Shown one piece after another: positions 1 through 6,356 of a stretch of 10,195 nt of DNA. The stretch spans positions 607,464 to 617,658 of the forward strand of contig WELB01000040.1 in the NCBI GenBank assembly GCA_009602725.1, given 5' to 3'. The stretch comes from Spirogloea muscicola. Taxonomy: Eukaryota > Streptophyta > Zygnematophyceae > Spirogloeales > Spirogloeaceae. The position numbers and the translations under genes were made by a program. Every line of letters begins with the position of its first letter. Position 1 is the first letter of the stretch. The notes under the pieces are model-generated. The model was given only the letters and a program-made list of their open reading frames with translations, did no database searches and was not told where the DNA came from.

Positions 1-179
1 CTTGCTTTGCATCGCCGCGCTGGTCGTGCCCTTGCAGCAGCCTCTGGCTTGCGCAGCGGGGTTGCTCTTCCTCCCATCAGCTCATCTGACTTCCTACTGC
101 TGACACGGGGTTACTAAGAGCGCCCTGGCTGTCTAGCCTGTGGCTCCGTCATGAACACCTGTATGCATCTGGCTGGCTT

Positions 180-515
180 TCACAGCCGCTCTTTTAATAT
201 CAGCAGCCGCTTCCTCCCTGGGCAGAGCCAGAGGCAGCAGCGAGGGCTCTGCCTGCACGCAGGTGCAGCGCGCGGGCCATAGACCTCTGCAGCGAGACGG
301 CCAAGCGCATGCGGTACACATGCGCTAGCGACCCTGCTGTGGGAGTCCACCGGCTCCCTATGGAAGCGGCTGACAATGGCGTGGCGTGAGAGCTGGTTGA
401 GCAGCTCGAGCCACCGAGCGCTCAGCGCCCCGTGCGTATCGATGGCGAGCGGGAAGAACTCGTCTTCCCGCGGGTGATCTGCGTATTTTAGCTCCTTGGA
501 CAGGGTACCCCGCAC
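180..515 (-). pseudogene. decayed retroelement 3' end, copy A
   Basis: The minus strand reads YADHPREDEFFPLAIDTHG, the end of the nuclease-like core also seen in copy C. The C-terminal tail (VYRMRLAVSLQRSMARAL, then HLRAGRALAAASG) lies in another frame, so a frameshift separates the two. The upstream part of the core is absent. The layout (core with LLID, ERKK..Y, F.P.A.D.YGG, then a Leu/Arg-rich tail) is that of the C-terminus of non-LTR retrotransposon polyproteins with a restriction-like endonuclease. That family assignment is inferred from motif order. Confidence 0.6.
221..253. repeat. 9-bp perfect inverted repeat
   Basis: ggcagagcc (221-229) and ggctctgcc (245-253) can form a 9-bp stem with a 15-nt loop, in the 3' part of retroelement copy A. 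It lies within the RAGRAL coding stretch, so it may be chance. Confidence 0.5.
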
Positions 516-560
516 TATTGGTCATCGATCAGTCCGCAACACTACTCCCCCCGTAGCTGG

Positions 561-622
561 GAGGGGTAAGGCACGCGATGCGCATGAAATGAAAGGGTTG
601 CCAAGTCAAGCCAATACAATGT
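561..622 (-). repeat. conserved module m1 of the retroelement
   Basis: The reverse complement reads acattgtattggcttg, ttggcaaccctttcatttca, tgcgcatcgcgtgcc. It is shared with 1012-1078, 2581-2632 and, inverted, 5293-5357. It can be read as W-Q-P-F-H-F..R.A, so it may be coding. It lies immediately upstream of copy A. Confidence 0.75.
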
Positions 623-699
623 TCAGGCAAAAACTAGTGCAAAATGATAAGGTCAAATGAAATGCGGCCCTATGCTAAGGTGGCTAAGCTAACAGTGCG

Positions 700-930
700 A
701 CGCTAGTACCCACGGGTGAGCACATACAAATACGACGACGTAATCTGGGGAGCCGCGGCCATGGAAGCTGGTGGCCAGACATAGAGCGCGCCCAGCCCGC
801 TGATGGTTAGCCAGAGCTTGCGAGCGCTGCAGACTAAGCAAGAGCCGCATTCTGTACCATGCACCTAATGACTGCGGAATGCTAGTGTGCCCAAGCTGTA
901 ATAAACCATCCGTTTGGTTAAGCCACACGG
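700..930 (-). pseudogene. decayed retroelement 3' tail, copy B
   Basis: Only the C-terminal tail is readable (LGHTSIPQSLGAWYRMRLLL, then SLQRS and HQRAGRAL). It aligns with copies A and C in protein and DNA, for example agccgcattct followed by catgca. The nuclease core is missing, so an internal deletion is likely. A conserved module (1012-1078) lies on its upstream side. Confidence 0.6.
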
Positions 931-1011
931 CTCTGCTGGCATTACATGACCGGCCGGTTGGGACAAGTGGCCCGCCCAGGAGCGGGCCCCGCCCGTCCTA
1001 AAATACCCCTC

Positions 1012-1078
1012 GCCAGAGAGAAGGCGCGCGGTTGTGCGTGAAATTGAAACGGAGGCCAATTCTAGCCTTACAAATGTC
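1012..1078 (-). repeat. conserved module m2 of the retroelement
   Basis: The reverse complement contains gaattggcctccgtttcaat and cgcgcgccttctctc, aligning with the other three modules. In sense frame it reads NWPPFQF. It lies upstream of copy B and downstream of copy C. Confidence 0.72.
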
Positions 1079-1119
1079 CTGTTAACTAGGTAATGAGTTG
1101 GCTAAGGGGGACACCAATA

Positions 1120-1750
1120 TTACCGAGTGAGCACATGCATATCTGACATGCTATACCGAGGCGCCAAACCACCACCACGGAAGCCATTAGCCTGGGCTAA
1201 TGCACGACCAGCACGCTGGTGTATCGCGAGTGCCAGGGAGCAACTCAATGATAGCCGCATTCTATAGCATGCAACGGTGGCTTGCGGGACGCTAGAATGC
1301 CCCAAGCTAGCCGCCCGACTACGTCGGCGGGCATCGACATGCGGTGCCAGGCGATGGAGGAGGGAAGACCACTTCGTTCCGTAGCCGCCGTAAATGTCCA
1401 TGGCGCATGGGAAGAATTGGTCGCCCCGGGGGTGGTCATTATAGTGCCTCTCCTTCTTCCTCTCTGCATGATGTGTCTCCCAACCTGGCACAGTCGGTGT
1501 GGGTGCCCCAGGTTGGCATGCGTCGATAAGAAGACGAGGCCCACCACTCCAGGGGTTGGCCACCACATCCAGACGCCTGACGTGCTGCGAGGCAGGCAAT
1601 CACCTTCCCCCTAGGCAAGGTGGTACCCAACAGAGAGCTGCAGCAATAAGGCCTGCCACGCTTCTGGAGCACCGGCATGAGCCCGGCATGACGCTCGCCA
1701 GGATCTACCCGTTCTAAGGGAGGATCTTGGCCCGCCGCAAGGCAGGCCAA
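1120..1750 (-). pseudogene. decayed retroelement 3' end, copy C (most complete)
   Basis: From upstream to downstream on the minus strand, across several frames: GERHAGLMPVLQKRG, GYHLA, RRLDVVANP, GPRLLIDACQPGAPTPTVPG, AERKKERHYNDHPRGDQFFP, AMDIYGGYG, then the tail YRMRLSLSCSLALAIHQRAG. The order (R.D....P..GG.RLLID, ERKK.R.Y, F.P.A.D.YGG) matches the PD-(D/E)XK-like C-terminal nuclease of non-LTR retrotransposons, with LLID carrying the likely catalytic Asp. At least one frame change separates the upstream helix from the core. No reverse transcriptase domain is visible. Confidence 0.65.
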
Positions 1751-2118
1751 GGGGCGACCCGCTCACACCCCTGGAGGGAGAGTGGCGCGCGGAAGCACGA
1801 GGAGCCTTAGGGCTGAGGCTCGAGGGGCGTTCGAAGCAGGGAAGCCCAGGAGCAGCCTTGCCCCTGCTCGCCGCCGCAGCCGCCGCCGCACTGCGCTGCG
1901 GGGCCTGCTCCGCCGGCCTGCGCCCAGGAGGATGAATTGTCGCCGGACGGAGGCGCCACAGGGCCTGTCTTCCGCTGCGCATGTGCGCTAGTGCTTTGCC
2001 TGTGTAGTGGGTTGGTCCCTAAACCCCCTACAGCCGAACTCAAGAAGGACTGCTCACCCTAACTGCATGTGTAGGGCGAGGTTCTCTGCACAAGCCCCCC
2101 CGACTGCAACGACACAAA
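1751..2118. other. gene-free GC-rich stretch between retroelement copies C and D
   Basis: Holds a GCC/CGC-rich run near 1862-1920 (gccgccgcagccgccgccgc). ORFs here are composition artefacts of low-complexity Ala/Arg/Pro. No recognised domain or RNA. Confidence 0.5.
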
Positions 2119-2632
2119 TCAAGCAGTCGGGCCAGATGCTGGAGGAGGGAGGACCGTTTCATAACATAGCATACGGATACACGTGGTCTTCTCGGGGTGA
2201 CCCTTGTAACGCCTCTCCTTCTTGCGCTCCACGCTGGACATTGCCCAGCCAGGCACAGTTGATGTGGATGCTCCAGCTTTGTATGCGTCAATAAGTACAA
2301 CGTCCAGGAGCAGGCGAGACCCACCGCTCCGAGGGGTGGCGACCACGTTCAGACGCTGCATTTATGGCTTGTCACGCCTGTCGGAGATTGGCATGATGGC
2401 GGAACCTCCATTGCCAGATGATACCCCGCCTTGCGCACAATTTCAAGCATGGTCTGAGTAGGTCGTGAGAGGCAATGCGCTCACCCACCTCGACACACCT
2501 CAGCATGTATGCAGCTAGAGCGATCTCATTAAAGAGTGGGAGGCAGCAGCAGTGACAGGAAGGATGGAGGGGTTGGGGGAGGAGGCGCGCGGTTCGCACG
2601 AAATGAAAGGGGGGCCAATTCAAGCCAACACG
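2119..2632 (-). pseudogene. decayed retroelement 3' end, copy D, truncated
   Basis: Begins with the conserved module (WPPFHF at about 2615), then GERIASHDLLRPCLKLCARRG (2500-2430), a stop, then a frame with RLNVVATPRSGGSRLLLDVV and ERKKERRYKGHP. The YGG block and the tail present in other copies are not found; the sequence diverges after HP. It is the only copy where the module, the helix block and the nuclease core follow one another, so it suggests the original order. Confidence 0.62.
2581..2632 (-). repeat. conserved module m3 of the retroelement
   Basis: The reverse complement contains ttggcttgaattggcc and cctttcatttcgtgcg, aligned with m1 and m2. It reads NWPPFHFVRTARLLP and continues straight into copy D. 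Confidence 0.75.
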
Positions 2633-2897
2633 CAGCTAAGGGACTTTTGCAGCTAAGGGGGGGATAGTGTAGCAGATCGGGCTAACCCGTGATCAGTAGC
2701 GGTTAGCTAAGAATGTGATGGTTCAATGATCATAAGTACTGGGAAGTGGACGGGTGTGGTCACACCCTGCGGTTTACACTGTCCATGCATGGCCCCTCCT
2801 TACAATAGTTATGAAGTCCATGCCCACGCCTCCTTATTGGTCGCGGCCATCAGCTGGCGCTGCCAGAAGGAAATCAGCAAGCGCGGCCAGATTAACT

Positions 2898-2922
2898 GGT
2901 GGCTGGGAGAGGCCAGCCCAAA
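2898..2922 (+). repeat. 25-bp dispersed hairpin repeat, copy 1
   Basis: ggtggctgggagaggccagc plus ccaaa, identical to 3638-3662. The core ggctgg-gagagg-ccagcc forms a 6-bp stem with a 6-nt loop. Weaker similarity continues downstream (aatg.acaa..tc.gaagg). Confidence 0.85.
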
Positions 2923-3033
2923 AGAATGGACAAGGTCTGAAGGAGGTGGAGTGCCAAGGACTGAGACAGCAGTAAGCGAACTCTCAGTAACCTCTCGAAG
3001 GAAAGGAAACAGCTCTTGTGTAGTAAGGCAAGG

Positions 3034-3090
3034 CGACTACCAGAAGCCAAAGCGACTGCCAGAAGCCAAAGCGACTACTAGAAGCCACCA
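3034..3090 (+). repeat. three tandem 19-bp units
   Basis: The units are cgactaccagaagccaaag, cgactgccagaagccaaag and cgactactagaagccacca. They differ by one base between units 1 and 2 and by a few in unit 3. There are no unique spacers, so this is a minisatellite rather than a CRISPR array. Confidence 0.9.
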
Positions 3091-3637
3091 GTTCCAAATA
3101 TAGTAGGATACGTTCCCATACAGCGAAAAGTTCTTGGGCGTTCTTGGGTGTGTGCCGCTTGGTCAGACGTCCATTGTCGCCTGAACCCGCCTTACAGTCG
3201 CCCTTCCGTGCTGGGACGGCCCCACCCTAGCCCAACGTGCGCTTGACTTGGGCGAGTCATGGGGAGATAGTGGTACTGAAATATTGTTGTATAGGCACTG
3301 CACCCTGCATTGTTTATCTGTCGCGCGTTTTACTCCCTGCTGCCGCGCCGCCTCCCACTGCTGGCACCGTCCCCATCACCTTATTTGGAGCAGCGTGCTT
3401 CCTCCAGGCATGGCCTTTCCAGGCAGTCACATCCATTGAACCGCTCTCTTCTCAGCTACATGGCTGACCCATATGTAATTAACTGCCGAAAGCCCCAGGC
3501 TGTGCATCTGCTCTCATTAAGACTCCGTTTACTTGTCGACTAACACACACCACCAATGACCTGTTTCCGTCTGTCGGAATTTTTGGTCAGACGACATAGT
3601 GATAATAAGAAGAAGAAGAACGCTTCCAGGAGAGGGC

Positions 3638-3662
3638 GGTGGCTGGGAGAGGCCAGCCCAAA
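3638..3662 (+). repeat. 25-bp dispersed hairpin repeat, copy 2
   Basis: Identical to 2898-2922 and followed by a related sequence (gaatgaacaaaatccgaagg). It ends 115 bp before the 5S rRNA-like sequence. It may mark the edge of a small mobile element. Confidence 0.85.
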
Positions 3663-3748
3663 TAAGTGAATGAACAAAATCCGAAGGGGCCAGGGAAAGC
3701 GCTAAGGCTAGCGCACATGGAATCAAGCTGCTACGGAAGACGCTGGAA

Positions 3749-3754
3749 TATAAG
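3749..3754 (+). promoter_or_regulatory. TATA-like box upstream of the 5S-like sequence
   Basis: tataag lies 24-29 bp before the inferred 5S start at 3778. Plant 5S genes carry a TATA-like element near -28. The spacing fits, but a six-base match can be chance. Confidence 0.4.
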
Positions 3755-3777
3755 AATCTGAACATCCCTCACTGTTG

Positions 3778-3893
3778 TGTTACGATCATACCAGGGCCAC
3801 TCCACGGTCCCATCAGAACTCCGCAGTTAAGCTCCCTTGGGCGAGAGTAGTACTGAGAAGGGTGATCTCCCGGGCAGTCCTCGTATTGTATCC
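3778..3893 (+). rRNA. 5S rRNA-like sequence, nearly full length (gene or pseudogene)
   Basis: Contains acgatcataccag, tcccatcagaactccgcagt, taagc, cttgggcgagagtagtact, gggtga, ctcccggg, cagtcctcgtattgtatcc, in the order of plant/algal 5S rRNA. Length is about 116 nt against the usual 119-120; the missing bases fall around the loop-B arm (ccagggccactccacgg). The terminal stem keeps about five of seven pairs. The internal promoter region (C-box-like gagagtagtact) is intact. No run of four T follows until 4100, which is unusual for a Pol III gene and argues for a pseudogene or a 5S-derived retroelement. Confidence 0.75.
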
Positions 3894-3903
3894 AACAGCT
3901 TTC

Positions 3904-3960
3904 TTTGCTAAGCAGGTGTTTCTTGGGTGAGAATGTACTAGGGATAGGTGACCTCCTGGC
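3904..3960 (+). pseudogene. 5S rRNA-derived fragment, 3' half (copy 2)
   Basis: tttgctaagc, cttgggtgagaatgtact, agggataggtgacctcctgg aligns with the middle and 3' half of 5S rRNA. The last part (gggtgacctcctgg type) is closer to the plant consensus than the 3778-3893 copy is. It has no 5' half. Confidence 0.65.
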
Positions 3961-3967
3961 TTTACAG

Positions 3968-4000
3968 GTTCTCTTGGGCGAGAGAAAGTATTAGGAGGGT
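3968..4000 (+). pseudogene. short 5S rRNA-derived fragment (copy 3)
   Basis: gttctcttgggcgagagaaa then gtattaggagggtga matches the cttgggcgagagtagtact..gggtga core only. It starts 8 bp after copy 2, suggesting local duplication. Confidence 0.5.
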
Positions 4001-4099
4001 GAGGGTGGGAGGGTGAGATAAATTTCTCGAGTCGCATCCGCGCCCGACTGGCTGCTCGCCTGCCTCGTCGACCTCTCCCGCCTAGTCGCGGCCATGAAG

Positions 4100-4104
4100 T
4101 TTTT
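4100..4104 (+). terminator. possible Pol III terminator (T5)
   Basis: The first run of four or more T on the plus strand after the 5S-like sequence. A Pol III transcript from 3778 would be about 325 nt and carry three 5S-like modules. Inferred only from the T run. Confidence 0.3.
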
Positions 4105-4178
4105 CCTAATAGGCTCCCTTGGGGGAGACTTCAATAGGAACGGGTAAAGTACAGGGAAGTACTAGCGACGTATCCACA
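4105..4178 (+). pseudogene. 5S rRNA-derived fragment (copy 4)
   Basis: aataggctcccttggggg, agacttcaatagga, cgggtaaa, gggaagtactagcgacgtatcc aligns with gttaagctcccttgggcgag through the 3' end of 5S rRNA. It shares the ctcccttggg variant with the 3778-3893 copy. It follows a TTTTT run at 4100-4104. Confidence 0.55.
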
Positions 4179-4545
4179 CCCATTCATGCTCTAAAGCCCT
4201 GCTCGACCATCGTCATTATGTGGTGAGCTGGTCCTTTGCAGCCCTAGCACCCTTGGATGAGCTACTTCATCTTGCAGCCATCGCCTTACTTTGGAGGATA
4301 AATTATCTCTGTCTCTTTTGGCCACTTGCTACACTATCAAAAGCCCAAATCGAGAAGCTCCGAGGTCGTACCGTTTAAGCACTACTGTGACTTGCCCAAT
4401 GCCGTGCACAGATGTCGCCCCTTGGATGCTTGGTCAGACATCTGGCATGTTCAAATTGCCAGAGCTCTTGGTCGGCAGGATCTACATAGGAGCCGTAGGC
4501 ACTTGTTTTACATTACCTCATAGGCACTTGTCTTAACCTACCTGC

Positions 4546-4929
4546 TTGATTGATCAGTCCGCTAGCCTACCATTCTCGACCCTTCCAGATTGCAGTCCCA
4601 CTGTTTCAGGCAGGTGTCAGGAGGAAGTGACCTCATTTGTCAACCCGGACGGACCACATCTTACACGCTGGAAGACAGCTTCCATTGATCCCTTTTTATT
4701 TGTACTTATGCACTTTGTCGTGCCAGAGATCCTCGAGGCGCACTCCAATCTCTGGCGTTTGGCCTTCGACAAACCTTTAGCCAAAACTTATGAAGCATGT
4801 GACACTGACCAAGGCTTGATACAGATTATGTCAATGGCAATTGTTCCTGCTGCATTTACCACCAATACCTCGAAGGAAAACGTTGCATGCATCATTGGCC
4901 TGGTGACACTATCCTTGCTCCTTTACTAG
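4546..4929 (+). CDS. unrecognised 127-codon ORF
   Basis: Starts MIDQSASLPFSTLPDCSPTV and ends with a hydrophobic stretch (ACIIGLVTLSLLLY). Residues 45-85 have a plausible, non-repetitive protein composition (for example SIDPFLFVLMHFVVPEILEA). I recognise no family. It lies in a less GC-rich stretch than the MRS2 exons. It may be an exon or remnant of a mobile element or host gene, or chance. Confidence 0.25.
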   Translation: MIDQSASLPFSTLPDCSPTVSGRCQEEVTSFVNPDGPHLTRWKTASIDPFLFVLMHFVVPEILEAHSNLWRLAFDKPLAKTYEACDTDQGLIQIMSMAIVPAAFTTNTSKENVACIIGLVTLSLLLY

Positions 4930-5292
4930 ACATTGACTTCATAGGGCAAGCAATCTATTTGACTGCTATTTAGATGATGACCATGTATCTTTGGAGCCGT
5001 ATTCAGAACAAGATGGGATGAGATTAAATACGAGAGGAGAGGGGCCCCAGCTTCAAGCCTCGTGTCGCTTATGAAGGGCACGTTAATTGGCTTCTCTCAG
5101 TGTGCTTCGCGAGCTTCTTATTGAGCGAAGAGGTGTAGGAAAAGTTGCAGAACGATGGTATTGTGGCAAGGGCTCATTGGGCTTTAGATATGACCTGCGC
5201 AATGACTGCCGCTGGGGTTGTACAGACCGTGCTTGCGAGCCATGACACCATTCACAGCTCCGCTAGAGTCCCCCTAATTCATACGGCTTAAA
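4930..5292. other. gene-free stretch before inverted module m4
   Basis: No ORF, RNA gene or repeat that I can identify. It may be the body of the decayed element whose module lies at 5293-5357, but no reverse transcriptase motif is readable. Confidence 0.4.
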
Positions 5293-5357
5293 CACAATGT
5301 ACTGGCTTGCTTTGGCCTCCCTTTCACTATTTTATGCGCATGGCGCGCCTTCTCTCA
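5293..5357 (+). repeat. conserved module m4, opposite orientation
   Basis: Plus-strand cacaatgtactggcttgc, tttggcctccctttcac and tgcgcatggcgcgccttctc align with m1-m3 read on the minus strand. The sense frame reads LLWPPFHYFMRMARLLSQ, keeping WPPFH and ARLL. No nuclease core is recognised downstream, so this is a separate, heavily decayed insertion. Confidence 0.72.
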
Positions 5358-6272
5358 CAGCCTTCGTACTCTTTCAAGGAGCCCTTCTTCACACCTGAAT
5401 GATGACTGATGTGCCGCATATACAAAGCCGTTGATCACTCTTCAGGGGACCAGCAGACCGCGCTCAATTAGGCGGTTCAGATGCAAGTCCGCACATAGTG
5501 GCAGGCACTGATCAGACAAATACAGGCTCAGATCTGCACCCAGGTGGCAGCCATAAGCTAGGGAATGCGAGCGGGCGAATCATACTCGATTCTGGATAGG
5601 CTCCTGTGCCGGGGCTCCCGTCCTTGCAGAGAGTGTTCTCAAGACTCATTGAGCATAGTCAAATGGCTTCCCTACCCATTCGCAAAAGCCCCCATACTTT
5701 CATACTGGGAACTCGTGGAGATACATACATCGAGTGCAGGACGGTAGTGTCAGCGGTCTGCTAGCCAGACTCATACATTGTAGTCAGCGCACTTGAAGCC
5801 CTTTCTGCTGCTGCAGGTGGTGCGATGAGTGCGAGAGAGGATCTTGCACTGCACAACTGTCGAGAAGAGCAGCAGCAGCTGTCATGACACAGCATCTGGG
5901 GGCCTAGACACAGGATCTTGTGATGTGGGACTCTCCAACAACTCAGCTCGGAGGACTTCCACGCTGTCAAATTTTGTCGCCAAAAATCGGAGTGGAGGGA
6001 TATCAGTCGCAGGCACTGCCTGCCCAGCTGCGCTGCAACTGCTCACAACCACATGCTTCAACGACCCAGCGAAAGCTAAGTCTCAGGGTGGTTGCCATTT
6101 GAGAGCCACAACTCAACCCAAAATGCGCTAAAGGGCAGTAATGTGTGTAGCCCTGCACCAGGTCTGGCCTATTGTTCCAAAGAAGCTGGGAAAGTGTGGC
6201 CTTGAAGAGCTTTCATGCTACATGCAGGCCCCTGCCTCAGAAACCTCGGAGCCAAACAAATGGGGTGCCCAA
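5358..6272. other. intergenic stretch and probable MRS2 3' UTR
   Basis: The part next to 6273 should hold the MRS2 3' UTR on the minus strand. I see no TGTAA (the usual green-algal poly(A) signal) between 6272 and about 5900 on that strand. The small ORFs on both strands (e.g. 5829-6131 plus, 5761-5970 minus) have no recognisable domain. Confidence 0.45.
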
Positions 6273-6356
6273 TCAAGTTATAAGGCGCCGATATCTGGCA
6301 TATCCTACAAGGCTGAAGAAAGAGGCAAGGCAACCAGCCGTCGATATGATGATCAC
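6273..6356 (-). other. MRS2: MRS2 exon 11, membrane helix 2 and stop
   Basis: Starts after TCTCTGCAG and reads [18 protein letters not shown], a second membrane helix, then YARYRRLIT and TGA (6275-6273). The basic C-terminal tail directly after helix 2 is typical of the family. The preceding intron is 162 nt (6357-6518). Confidence 0.95.

Larger units (their letters stand above)
2633..3777. other. gene-poor spacer with short repeats
   Basis: Apart from the 25-bp repeat pair, the 19-bp tandem repeat, an (AAG) tract at 3609-3619 and a weak 5S-like patch near 3247, I recognise nothing. The longest ORF (2726-3103, plus, 125 codons) runs through both repeats and has no recognisable domain, so it is probably not a gene. 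Confidence 0.5.

Noticed and set aside
1611-2043. minus-strand ORFs of 78-123 codons (Ala/Arg/Pro-rich)
   Set aside because: Long frames come from GCC/CGC low complexity; no domain. The left end is retroelement copy C sequence.
3034-3090. possible CRISPR array
   Set aside because: Units are contiguous with no spacers, and the window is eukaryotic.
4251-4270. ccttggatgagctacttc as another 5S fragment
   Set aside because: Resembles cccttgggcgagagtagtac over one short block only, with no flanking 5S sequence; too weak to list.
3159-4440. cttggtcagac at about 3159 and 4431, and a similar site at 3592
   Set aside because: An 11-base match twice in 10 kb is expected by chance and the flanks do not align.
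527-4561. gatcagtccgc shared at 527-537 and 4551-4561
   Set aside because: An 11-bp match without extended similarity; not significant at this window size.
5474-5492. ggttcagatgcaagtcc, resembling a tRNA B box
   Set aside because: No matching A box, acceptor stem or cloverleaf around it.
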